From Sabellastarte sp. h YS-2021 (taxonomy: Eukaryota > Annelida > Polychaeta > Sabellida > Sabellidae): 64,000 nt of DNA. The stretch's first letter is position 1, and every line of letters starts with the position of its first letter. The notes below the pieces were generated by a model. It saw nothing but the letters and a program-made list of their open reading frames with translations. It was not told where the DNA came from and searched no databases. The position numbers were made by a program, and so were the translations under genes. Location of the stretch: contig OZ024931.1 in NCBI GenBank assembly GCA_964017235.1, positions 136,774,033-136,838,032 of the forward strand, given 5' to 3'. Positions 43,214 through 54,602 of this stretch are shown here, one piece after another.

Positions 43214-44830
43214 TTACTATCTCAAATTTACTGCATCTATATATGAAATGAAATTCAAATTCAATTTATCTTGAATTACATAAAGTGCATAATCTATTTT
43301 CCAATGGGGCATTACTGTAACGACCTGTTTCAATGGGCAGAGAGAATGTACCACTTCTAATTTTGGTAATAAGAGATCTTTTATATTTAGTTAGATATAA
43401 ATATTCTTCTAGATAAATGTGTTCCTTAAATTTTGGATATTCACACAGCTTTGGCTTCTTACATACCTTTACTATCCAATTATCTTTTATTATTTTTAAG
43501 AGTAGTTTATCACAGATAAATTGATCTACACCTTTTTTCATTGAAATTCGATAATATATTTAATGACATAAAATTTGTTTAATTTTTAGGGTTCAGGTTT
43601 TTTCATAGTTAAAAATCTGCATACATATAAAACTATTATCTAATTTATATAGTCTATTCCAATTATTAACATCGCTAGTCTAAATATATATTCTGGAGAG
43701 AGCCAGCTTTAATCACCTTGTAAAAAAGGCTAGCTGTAAATTTATTATCACCCATGAAGCCTGGTTATATATTTTTTGTGAAGGACCTCCCCTGTTATAT
43801 TCCCGGATACCTGCTGCATAGCTAAAAACTGAGACTAGCAAAAGTTGTAAAGTTTATGAAAAGTTTGAATCTAGATATAATTGCACAAAGACCCCTTCCT
43901 GCCAATTCTGCTAATGTTGTAGCTCATTCTTGAAAAGTACTAAATTTAAGTATGACACCCAAATATTTATATTTGAGGCCAACTTTAATATTTTCAGATC
44001 CCACAAAGAACTGGCTTGTTATTTCTATAAAAATGCATCACCTCAGTGTTAACAGGGTTTATACTTAACTGCAACTTTCTGCACCATTAATAAATATGGA
44101 CGAGTAACTTCTGTACATTACCTGTGGTATCAGATGCTAAAACAACATCATCCGAAAACTTTAAGATTGATAACTTTAATTTTCCAATTTTTATCCCTAG
44201 TCCTAACAAATTGATCTCAGTTTCTAGGTCATTGAGAAATATGTTGAATAACATAGGTGATAGATTATCTCCTTGTCTGACACCAAAAATCAATGAGATA
44301 GATGTCCTTTCAAAATTATGCAAGCAGATGTCTTCATGTATAAAGCTTTTATAGCGACATAAATCTTACCTTCTGTGTTATATCTAAGAAGTTTATAGAA
44401 TAAAAGGTTTCTGTTAACACTATCAAAGACCTTAGTCATATCAATCAAAGCTGTAAATGTATCCAGGTTTAATGATTTTCTATATTTAATTGCTGAAGTT
44501 AAGCTATAAATGTGGTACTGACAGGACCGCTTACTGCGAAAGCCACTTTGTTTCTCTGCAATTATTCCTAACATATCCAAACATTTGTTAATTCTATTAC
44601 ATAAGATTGAGGTATACAATTTTCCAACACAGGGAAGTAAACTGATGCCCCCGTACTTTTGGGGAATGTAAGGGTCTTTATCAAATCGTTTGGAATAGGT
44701 TTTATAATTGTTTTTTTACCATGTATCTGGGAGAGTGCCCTTATCGGAGCAATGGTTAAAATGGTTTGAAGAATTTTGTGTACTTTTTCACATTTAAGAA
44801 CTTCATTTGGGTTTTCATCAACTCCCACAC
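43214..44830 (-). mobile_element. LINE relic (minus), host of the DIRS insertion
   Basis: On minus the order is a pre-palm region (44,568-44,828), RT fingers/palm (44,290-44,619; KQSGFRSKRSCQYHIYSLTS and ALIDMTKVFDSVNR), motif B and C (44,087-44,323; GVRQGDNLSPMLFNIFL and FSDDVVLAS) and a C-terminal CTLCN...HF-x-x-x-C knuckle at about 43,215-43,290. The clade is not certain: this GVRQG-N-LSP type with FADD-like motif C is distinct from the CR1/L2-like copies here. Frameshifts are present. The C-terminus continues at 34,530-34,860. Confidence 0.75.
44087..44619 (-). pseudogene. Reverse transcriptase core of the split LINE
   Basis: Two minus frames overlap at 44,290-44,323 in different phases, so one frameshift separates them. 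The upstream one holds motif A (DMTKVFDSV, with Thr-Lys-Val before FDS). The downstream one holds motif B (GVRQGDNLSP) and motif C (FSDDVV). Catalytic Asp residues remain visible. Ser replaces the usual Ala in the F/Y-A-D-D motif. Confidence 0.8.
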
Positions 44831-46667
44831 TCGTAGAATAGAATGTTCATAACATAAAAGAAAAATTCTAATGTACCACACTAGGAAATTACAAACATAG
44901 GAGAATAGAAATGGTTCATAAGATTGAATATTGAGATAACAGAAGGTCCAAAAACAGAGGTTTTACTGTACCAAGATTACTTTAGAAACATTTTCCTTAA
45001 ATTTAACGTAGATTCTTGGCTTCCTTAAAATTTATTGAAGCTTCCTTGAAATTTCAAGGTCTTCTAATAATAAGAAGGCTTTGTGAAACTGTGTTTGTAA
45101 AGAAGGGAGAAGTTCAAGCAAATCCGTAAATTTAAGTTGACCTTTATCTTAAGGAGGCATCGTGAAACTGGTCTCCAGATGCTGTATCAACACATAAATA
45201 TATAACAGGTAATCCTTAAAATCAGGCCACAAATAATTTTTTTATTTTATTCAGGCACAAAAAGAATTTTATTGCACTCAGCAGTAAAAGTTGTTGTGGA
45301 CGATACATGAAAATATCAGTCCCCAACCCCAACCCAGTTCAAACACAGCAGAGGGGGTAAAATTAGTTTAATATACACAACATTTATGGTAATCATATAG
45401 CGTATATACATAATACGTAAAATATATTGACAACTCATTGACATATTATAATGTCATGATTTATATGCATTTACTTGAATGTGCATCTCATAATACTGTT
45501 TATAACCATTACGAAATCATGTATACAAATTGTTACAATATTTAAAGCACTAAAGATACTTACTAAAGAAATTGCATTATGTATAACAATATAATACTAC
45601 TGGCTGTTACAAAAGATAACAAAATTACAGTTGACATTACTGTATGTATGTTACTATAAACGTTAATGTAAAAGTACTGACCATGTTACTTCTTAATTTA
45701 AGGTGACCTTAACTTTAGCCAACTACCTGAGGTCACTTTATATTGACGTTTGCTTTGCTAGAATTAACTGGTTAAATTTTACTGCCTGATCACTTGAGGG
45801 GGCTAAAGGCCCACAAGGACACAACCTTCAAACCTCAAGGGGTAGTGGTAATATCATCCATAGGCATTTATGACTTATAACTAGAACAACTGTTGAAAAG
45901 CTTCTGCCATTTGTACACTTTTTGTGGTTGATTTTTTATGTCCACACACAGTCCGGCATCCAGGTGTCATGTTCCGTAATCTCTGAAGTCAGTCATGACT
46001 CATCTACCAGTTAATGTACATGCTAATGTAATGTACAGACATTCAACTTTACCAGGATTGTATAGTTTGAACAGCACTCTCTGATACCTATATCATGATA
46101 TGCTCCAATAATTACACCGTATTGGGCATTGCGTTAATTTGGTATCCTATGTATAAATAGAAAAGAGTCATAACTTTAACGTATACATTTCCCTTTTCCT
46201 ATTTGGTATTTTCCACCTTGTCAATTGTACTTTACATCATTTTCTAAAGTAATAAAACATGCAAACCAAGAGTAACAAATGGGATAGTATTCAAGAAAAA
46301 AATGTACAAATTCAATTTGTTGTTGCTCCACATATAATTGAATTTCAGCTCATTTTCCTTCTATTAGATCTAGGCAACTTATATCAGGAAAACAAAAATT
46401 GCACATTATTTCCCCTGTCTTTTTGAGATAACAGGACATGAAAATAGGATTTACAGGGAAGTTATATCAATAAGACACCTAGGAATCCCATTGGATGATT
46501 GAGGAGTCAATCAAATTATGGAAATTATAGTTAGAGAGGGATGATAGTTTTCAGGGGGAAGATGCATGTTACTTGAATGGCACTTTAAAGGCCTGTGATT
46601 TAACACACACTTTGATAATGTCACAATGCAGAGTGCTTTGTGTTATACATCAACATGTTACAATGGT
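44831..46667. other. No gene seen
   Basis: AT-rich interval without convincing open segments or repeats. Confidence 0.45.
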
Positions 46668-46734
46668 ATATCTAATTCAAATTGGACTTTTACACCGCTT
46701 AATCTCCCTATACAAAGATGACTCTAAGGCACAA
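46668..46734 (-). repeat. Dispersed short repeat, copy 3
   Basis: On minus it reads GCCTTAGAGTCATCTTTGTA, GGGAGATTAAGCGG and AAAAGTCCAATTTGAATTA, matching 7,838-7,898. Confidence 0.6.
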
Positions 46735-46879
46735 CAAAACCAAAAAAGTAGTGGACTAATTTCAGTATCCAGAGACAGAAGAGGGGTCAAGCACCACAGA
46801 TAACACCAGAGGATGATCCAGGCTAAGGTGGGTATGCTTTAGTGTACAGGTAGGTTTAAAGCTGTTTTCTGAAAGAGGT

Positions 46880-48310
46880 TAGGGAGGAGAAACCTCAAAT
46901 CTCATCTGGAAGAGCATTCCAAACAGTAGGAGCATCAAAAGCAAAACTATTACCAAACTGTTTGACAGATTTATGAGCAGAAGGGAAGAACTTTGGAATG
47001 ACAAGGATATTATCACCACTTTGACTGTGCCTTGTACTATAAGAATTGCTGTAGGAGGAAAGATATGGAGCAAAATACCTAGGAAAACCTGTGTGAAGAA
47101 ACTTGTAAACCAGTGTGGCTGTCATAAACACCATGCACTGTTCAACAGGAAGCCAATGCAATTTCACAGGAGTTTTACTGGTGTATCTACTGCTGTTTGA
47201 TACAATACTGGCTGCAATTTTTTGGATGCACTGTAATTTACCTAAGACTGAACTTGGAGAGGCTCCTGAAAAGTGAGTTGCAGTAATCCAGCTGACTACT
47301 AACAAGTGCATTAGCCACAAGCATCTGTTCAGCAAATGCATTCATCTGGGATAAATGCACATAAACTTGGCTGTCATCTTCATGAAAATGAAACTTGATA
47401 CTATTATCTTTACCAATAATCAAACTGAGGGTGGTGGGGTACACTGAGAACAACAAAGGGTCCAGGACAGAACCTTGGGGGATGCCAAATAGGAGCATTT
47501 TTATTGACTGATAACTGTCTTTTGGGTAGGAACCATTTCGGAACACATCCACTAATGCCAAACCAAATATGGAGGCAACTGAGAAGAGGGAATGATCATT
47601 GGTGTCGAAAACAGTAGACAAGTCGAGCAATACACAGGCAGTGGGTTTACCTCTTGACAAAATGAACTTCATTTTTTGATGGAGAGAAGAGTTGTGTCTG
47701 TTGAGTGACCAGCTTTATAGGCCAACTGGTATCGTTATGGACATGCATATGTTCTAACAGCTGCTTAGCAACCAGACTTTCAACCAGTTTTGATATGAAA
47801 CTGAGGCCAGATACAGGCAATAATTCTTCATTGTTGTCTAAAGGAAGATTTGTCTTTTCAATAACATGAGTGACCACAGCAGTTTTGAAAGCATCAGGGA
47901 CCCATCCTTCCATGAGTGAGCAGTTGACCAGCTTTGTAAGCGATGGTAGCAGTATATTAAGACATTGCTTGATAAGAAATGTCGGGCAAGGATCTAACAG
48001 ACATGATTTTGTCAGTGAAGATTTAATTATTTTATCAACATCATCTTTGGAAACTTGCCTAAAGACAGTAATATTTGGAGGATCTGAAGGAGGGTGAACC
48101 CCATTTTTGGTGAAAGATTGAGCGAAAGCTTCTCTAATATTCTTGAATTTTTTTTAAAAAATGAGGCAAGCTGGACGGCCAGTGACTTTTCAAACTCTTG
48201 TGATAGAAATGTCAGATCAGAGACCCCGTTCAGGGTTTTATGCATTCCTGAGTGATGACTATTGTCTGAGATCAGTTTGCTGTAATAGCCTTTGGAATAG
48301 GTTGACAATT
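46880..48310 (-). mobile_element. CR1/L2-like LINE relic
   Basis: Minus order is the pre-RT piece (48,027-48,308), RT fingers (47,647-47,913; FKTAVVTHVIEKTNL and SFISKLVESLVAKQL), palm (47,238-47,672; LLDLSTVFDTNDHSL, GIPQGSVLDPLLFSVY, FHFHEDDSQVYVHLS), thumb, and a C-terminal block (46,895-47,341; LHWLPVEQCMVF and FAFDAPTVWNALPDEI). Motif C is degenerate (HEDD). About 55 residues are missing after HLSQMNAFAEQM, where the frame jumps to LVANALVSSQLDYCNSL. Diverged from the two plus-strand copies. Confidence 0.85.
47238..47913 (-). pseudogene. Reverse transcriptase of CR1/L2-like relic
   Basis: Two minus frames with a frameshift near 47,650. Motif A Asp (LDLSTVFDT) and motif B (GIPQGSVL) are intact. 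Motif C reads EDD with a His before it instead of YADD. The deletion after HLSQMNAF removes the beginning of the thumb. Confidence 0.8.
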
Positions 48311-48439
48311 TGATTATTATATGACAAAATAACTTTTTTACGTTTCTTAATGTTTACATCATGCTTGACGTTTTGAAACGATTCTTATTATCTATACTGA
48401 TTTCTCTTTATTTGCATAATTAATTGCAACATTTGTACC

Positions 48440-48545
48440 TCACATTATCCTGGGAATGGACTGCAAATGAGCAGGATAAGACATGAAGAGACAGAAACAA
48501 GCCTGTTTCTTGGTAAGATAAGACATAAAGTGACTAGGATTAAAT
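48440..48545 (-). repeat. Short fragment related to the terminal palindrome element
   Basis: GGGAATGGACTGCAAATGAG, GACATGAAGAGACAG, ACAAGCCTGTTTCTTGG and GACATAAAGTGACTAGG follow the same order as 60,355-60,510 in the left palindrome arm (GGAATGGACTGCAAATGA, GACATAAAGTGACTAAG). It is a small diverged relative of the terminal-repeat part. Confidence 0.6.
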
Positions 48546-48949
48546 ATGAGGTGATTATTACAAGACAATTTCCTTGTGGGCAAACATCAAACATGCTGGG
48601 AAAATATAAGTGACCCTAAAGGACAAGGTGGACGATAAAAACTGGCCCTTGAGCCAGGGTTGGGTTTGAGTTTACAAGGGCCAAGTTTTAAAGCGACCAA
48701 TTTCCTGAAGCAGATGTTTCAAATGATCACCTTGTCCATCTTCCGGCTTATGAGTACTTGTTCTGTATCTCCTGTATTGTGTCATCAGCACCAGCTGACT
48801 GGAATATATGGATTGTTTTGTCCTCTCTCCTGTGGTGTCAGCATCGTTTGTCGTCATCACACTTCCTTTTCCAGATAGTTTCTCAGAATGGCTTGACAGA
48901 TTAAATCAATATTTGGCATGTGGACGTAACCTGTCCTCAAGGTTTGCCC

Positions 48950-50150
48950 CATTGTTAGGTGACTTAAACACCCAGTAGTAACACACTTCTATTGAGTTAA
49001 AGTTTTTGTTCGTTTCCTGACAGTAAAACTAAGTTGACAGATTCAGTTCAAACTTGTCATACTGTTGTAGCTGGTTTTCCAGGAGCGACCTACTTTATGG
49101 TGACCCTAAACTCCTATGTTCAAAGAATTATGTTGAGCTTAAGCTTTATATTTTTCCATAGAGTATACTGAAAATACCTTCAGAGATTTCTTTCAAATTT
49201 AGTATGTATATTTAAGTGGCCATGGATAAATGTCATACATAAAGGTGACCTTAAGCTCCTGGTTATAACAGAATTATATATATATATAATTATACTCAGT
49301 TTAAGTTTGGCGATTTTAACCATATTTCAAATATTGTGCAATTCTAGGCATGACTTCAACAAAACTTGAATGTAACTTTCATCAAAATATTACTTTAAAA
49401 TCTCTCACAGCTACAAAATAACATCGAGTTTAACATTGGGACAATTATTGGGACAAATATTTCAGAAAATGCTTGCAGGATGAAATTTTACTTTTGAATT
49501 TTGATTTTGTCGGTCCTCAATATATGCCCCATTTTAAGATGACCTTAAATCCCACTAATAATGCCAAGATATACTGATTTTAACTTTTGCCATTTGTGGG
49601 AGATTGGCTTTATAGATTCAATTCAAATTCAGTGTGGATATAACTGGTCTTGAAGGTATGGCCTATTCTATGATGACCTTAAACTCCTAGTGATAATTAT
49701 ATTGATTGATTTTAATTCAGAAGAGTATCTCAAACCTTCATGATGGATTTAATTTAAATTTGGCCTGTTATTGTATCTAGTCCTGAAGGTGTGATCAATT
49801 TTAAGGTGACCTTAAACTCACATGTGTAACAGACATATAGTGAGCTTACTTTTTCCTCTGTTTCTGCAAATTAAACCAAAAATGGCATGACATTTGATCA
49901 ATATTTTGCAGGTACATGTAACTGACCTTGCAAAATTGCCCTGCAACTATGTTGAGGTGACATTAAACTCCCAGTAATGGCATAATCATAGTAACTTTTC
50001 TTTTATAATTGTACACAATATCCTAAATTATGTGCAATAGATAATCAAAGTCTAGATATAACTAACCTTGTACAGAGTCTGCATGGTAAATATGACCTTA
50101 AACTCTTAACATTTGCATTGACTTACATCCAGTTTAAGGTTAGGATAAAT
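48950..50150. repeat. Degenerate tandem array, period about 140 bp
   Basis: The landmark AGGTGACCTTAAACTCCTAG or close variants occurs near 48,958, 49,098, 49,242, 49,538, 49,672, 49,807, 49,957 and 50,092. One gap is double length. Between landmarks, TTCAAATTTAGT and TATAACTGACCTTGAAGGT-like pieces recur. Strongly diverged, so old. Confidence 0.7.
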
Positions 50151-50395
50151 TTTATAAGATTGGACAATATTAAAGGTATAGTTGATAATTTTCAATTAAA
50201 TTAAACATGTGTGCATATTTAGACCATTACAAGGTCTTGATGGTGATCTTTGTAATCTTACCATAAAGACCTGATAGTTGAGAAACAAGTTACAACATTT
50301 TTAATTGTCATATCCTCCCTGATAGTCATGGATTTTATTTTGGCCTTCCCTCTGAATCATCCTTCATTGCTGCTCATTTACAGGTACAGTATTTT

Positions 50396-51084
50396 TCACC
50401 TCTCACCAATAATTTGATAATTCACTTTGTTAGGTACAAGGACTTCTACGGGACCACCTCGCAATGATTTTTGCTTTTGTGTACCTGATTTTTCGGCTTC
50501 GGCTAATTCTTTTAGCCTTTTCTCTACTTGAGCCTGAATCAAAAGATCTTGTCTTATAGTATGCAACTGTGGAAGTTGTTCTATATTCTGTGGCAAGATC
50601 TGTTATTGGATTGGCTTTGAAGCAGCAGGTATTTCGCTTTGGTTTGTGCTAGTAGTTTTAGACTTGTCAGTGCCAGTTTGCTTTTTTTGCTAGATTTAAC
50701 TTTCTTCGGGTCGTTTGTTTTCTTACTGTGAGTTTGCTCGATCTTGTCGAGTCTGTGGCTAATTGTTTGCAATTGACTGAGTGTCTGGGAGTTTATCATT
50801 TGCTGAACTGCTGCGTTATCCGGTGCAGTTTCATCCACATTATCAGATTTTACAGTTTCCTGTTCCCCTGTTTTTTCCCCATCAGAATTGTCAATAATAT
50901 CGCTACAGTTCAAGTCTGATTCGTCCGAACTACCCGATTCCTCCGCAGTTAATCGTTGGGCTTGATTGTTTGTTTGAAGAAGTTGCGAGAGGAAGTCGGT
51001 ATCATTGTTCAACTGTAGTTGAATGGGAACCTGGATAGGGTCTGTTTTGTTGGAACGCAAATTGTAAGAAGTGCTCTCCGACAT
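50396..51084 (-). pseudogene. Isolated Gag-like fragment of a DIRS-like element (relic 3)
   Basis: The start is chosen at the ATG at 51,082-51,084 (MSESTSYNLRSN), as in element 2. It has the same layout: an acidic Ser/Asp stretch, a coiled segment (MINSQTLSQLQTISHRLDKI), a basic region and QKSLRGGPVEVLVPNKV near 50,420-50,470. It then stops, and the core, finger and pol are missing. One frameshift occurs near 50,590. Probably a 5' fragment left by deletion. Confidence 0.75.
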
Positions 51085-51179
51085 ACTGATAAAAAGGGGT
51101 TTAAATATATTTGACAAACATCTACCAGCAAACTCACTATATACTACTCAGTGTTTACTATAATCACCTTGCATGTAAA

Positions 51180-51410
51180 CAAAGTTCCTATATGCACAAA
51201 CGGAACAACATATGAGCAATAAGTAAATTATCTATATGCATTAACGGTAATTCATAACATATAATAAGTGATATTTCTATATGCGCTAACGGTAAATCAA
51301 TACATATAGACAAGCAACACTAAATATTCTATGTGCGCTAACGGAACATCATTACATATAGAATTTTATAATGCAAACATATGTGTGTTAACGGTATATC
51401 AAATACACAA
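51180..51410. repeat. 44-52 bp tandem array upstream of the Gag fragment
   Basis: Five units carry a CTATATGCGCTAACGG-like core, with AACGG at 51,199, 51,243, 51,288, 51,340 and 51,390. They are followed by ATCATTACATATAGA-like inverted partners of CTATATG. The array lies about 100 bp upstream of the Gag start on the minus strand and may be part of the element's leader or promoter. Confidence 0.8.
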
Positions 51411-52399
51411 TAAGAAACTAAAATGTCAATAAAAGATCATGTTAAAAACAAGTATAAAATAAAGTGATAAAACCACAGTCCAGTTTTTTGACAAGAAGGC
51501 AAGATGTCTGCTGTTTTCAATGCGACCCCACTGGCAGCTGAAGTTTGAATGACAAGTTAGGTGAAGGATTGTAGAGGCACTGAAGTGTGACCAATGAATT
51601 TAAAGGAAAGTAGGACAGAAGGCTTGCTAAAACTTGGAAGGGGTTTGGAGGAGTGAACTTGTCCACACCTGGATGTGGACCCGCATTCAGTGTTTCACCT
51701 CTCTGCATGTGTGCATTTGCCATAACCTGCTCATTGGATCTAGGTTATATTTTTCAATAACTTGAGGAATCACCATGGCTCAGTTCTTCTCAAAGATGGT
51801 ATGGATCTGCAAAAATACAGCTAGTCAGCTATTTATGTCCGTCCAGCATAATCTTTGTCCTTTCAAATTTCATCCACTTCAGTCTTTAACTAAAGCTTGC
51901 GACACAATACAATTCTACTAATTTCTTGTTATTAATCCTAATGGTTTAAAATTTAAAGACAACTTATTGGTAATCATGTGGCCTGATCTTTTGTGAAATT
52001 CAACTTTGACCTTGAACCCCACCTTCAGGACCTATTGTGGCCATTTATACTTATACTGATTTGTGCCTTTATTATTGGTAAGTTGATTTGTTGAATTACT
52101 AAGCTAATAAGCTAAGATACTTAGTAGATAAACTGAGATTGCTAACTTTTTTTTATCGAGTTAGTAAGTCAATAAGTCCGAATTTAGCAAGTTACTGAGT
52201 TGAAAACAGAAAAATTTATATTGGCCCTTCAACTGTTCTACACTGAGCAGTAACATCCACAAAAATGTTTGACAAATTGAAAAGACTGGTAAATCAAAGC
52301 CTATTTTTAATCTCAGTAAAATGCTAAAAATTGTCTGATTTTGAAAAGATAATCTGCCTAACTTCCCATATGATAACTGAATTTTAGCAACACTGAATT
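51411..52399. other. Flank of Gag fragment; no gene seen
   Basis: The minus frame at 51,517-51,723 may belong to the element leader. No family support. Confidence 0.35.
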
Positions 52400-52545
52400 T
52401 TGATGGGTGGCCATTTGACTTTTGGGCCAGATATGGGTAGATACATAGTGTACTTGAATGATCGCTTAAATAGTGGCCCTGTTGCAACACATGAGCACCA
52501 TATACAAGATGTGATGTTAAATCAATCAATCAACAAGATATTTTT
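52400..52545 (+). mobile_element. Possible SINE/LINE 3' fragment
   Basis: GGGCCAGATATGGGTAGATA ... GTGATGTTAAATCAATCAATCAAC has the form of a retroposon 3' end (GATGTTAAA then a short AATC repeat). No head was found, so assignment is weak. Confidence 0.3.
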
Positions 52546-53993
52546 GAACAGTCTTAACCCTAATGTATCAGTTTTTATTGTGCCGTGTAACAAATGGTGA
52601 AGTTCAGTTTCCATATCATTTTAATGATAAGTCAAAGATTGAGTTAAACAATACTTGAAAAGTACAACAGCTGAAGAAAAATAACATTAAGAAAAAGTAA
52701 TTAACAAGTTAATCTGTGAAAATATTTAATTTTAACTATAAGCAAAACATAAGTTGATATAACCTTTGCTTACCTTTAAGTCATTACAATTAGTTTATTA
52801 TTGTAGTTATTTGTAGCTTCAAACTAGATTCCTCTTAGAGTCTTTGTACTATCTGTGTTATTAGCTTTTGAACTTGCAGTGCTAAAGTCATTTTTCGACA
52901 TTTATAATTGTGAATTATAGGTCACCATATAAAATGTCCCTTACATATGTTACATACACATAATAATTAATGCTCGACGATAGGAGAGGGTTATTGTAAT
53001 CAGTTTCATTCTGTCTTGTCTGTCTTTCTGTCATTCTCTCTGTGCACCAGTTTGCTGCTGTAACTGAAAAAAGCTATTAAATTAATCAAAATCCAAATTT
53101 CATGTGCAGATACTTCTCAGGGTACAGACAGTGAAATTTGAGTGAAAATAAACTCAGGAGATAGTTTTTCTTATTTTCAATTGGGCATATACATAGATAT
53201 ATGCGTCTCTTCGTCACATACATCAATCAATATTTTACTTTCTGATGATGCCATTACTTAATGATGTCACAATGCAATTGTTATTGGGAGGTCACAAACC
53301 TACCCTGTGATATTTGCCGTCTTTAGTTTAAAATATTTCTACTCATTTTTTGCCTTGAAAATGACAAAGATAATCAAGAGAGTGGTGGTGTATTCATGAT
53401 TTTTTACATTTTTTTTATTTCTATTTTAACTTTTTCTTTCATTTTCTTTCAATTCCCTGACAGGCTATAGCAAAAAAATTAACATGAGTGATTTCACCAA
53501 GAAGTTGTTTTCATCTAATATCTTTATCTCAACCAGGAGTTAATGTTTTTGTGTGTTCATTTGTCTATTTGTCTGTCTTTTTTTCTTTTTTTTTTTGGGG
53601 GGGGGGGATGTTAAGACTACTCCAGAACTAATGGACAGATCTTTATAACATTTTTTGGTGGGAAGGAACTGGTCAAAGGAAGAAGATACTAAGTTTTGGG
53701 AAAGAACTGGATCATATTTTTGATACAAACAAACAGGTCTCATTTTCAATGTATTTTCAGTGACTTTGGTTTTCTACTTGATATTTCTTCATAAGTAATG
53801 ACCAAATTTGGATGATAAATTCTAATAGGATGGGCCTAGTGAAGGGAAGAAGTAATTACATATTAAGAAAATCTGCTTCATATATATGGAAGCCAGGAAA
53901 CTTTGAAAATTTTGAAAATGCTACTGTGGTGGACGTGAGCACTCAGTGGTTTCTAGTTCACTTTGTGCCCATTTTATCAATTAACACTTATAT
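52546..53993. other. No gene seen; poly-T/poly-G tract
   Basis: A T-rich run followed by about ten G sits at 53,580-53,608. The remainder is AT-rich with no supportable gene. Confidence 0.4.
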
Positions 53994-54602
53994 CCAGATA
54001 GGATTCTGACTTTGGGCCAACGTTGGCCCAATGTTGGCATATCCATCGATCCGACATTGGCAGCCACCAATGGCCCAATGGCTTTTAGGCCTGCGGAGGC
54101 GACTTTGGCCCAATGTCAGTAAGCCAACAGTGGCCCAACGTCGGCAAGCCACTGGTAAAAATTCTACTTAATGTATAGCATCAGCCAGTGTGATAGTACA
54201 TAATCTAGGGATAAAATTATAATGTTCACAAATATCTTTTTTTGTGTGAATTATAATGAGAATATTACTTTTATGCCTAAAATTGTTAAATAGTTATCTA
54301 ATATTTGTGGGCTCACTGAAATATGATTTTTAGACATACCATAATAAATAATTTTCACCAAGTTTCTTCAAATCCCCTATTACTGCTCACCGCCATCTTG
54401 AATAAAAATCCACCGTTGGCAAAATATAGAGATATCTAGTCTGAGTATTGGTTGGCAAGCCACCATTGGGCCAACATTGGCTCAAATTGGCAAAATCTGC
54501 TGACCATGAGACAAATAGCTAACGTTGGGCCAATGTTGGCAAAATCTGCCGACCATACGACCAACAGCCAACATCGGTCTGACAACGGAATGCTATCTGG
54601 GT
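53994..54602 (-). mobile_element. Full-length MITE with CCAACGTTGG arrays (copy 2)
   Basis: Termini CCAGATAGGATTCTG (left) and, on minus, CCCAGATAGCATTCCG (right) form imperfect inverted repeats. Each is followed by several GGCCAACGTTGGCCCAA-type palindromic units. The central AT-rich part (GCCTAAAATTGTTAAATAGT, CTCACTGAAATATGATTTTT) matches the copy at 6,932-7,298 in reverse. Length is about 608 bp with no coding potential. Confidence 0.85.
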
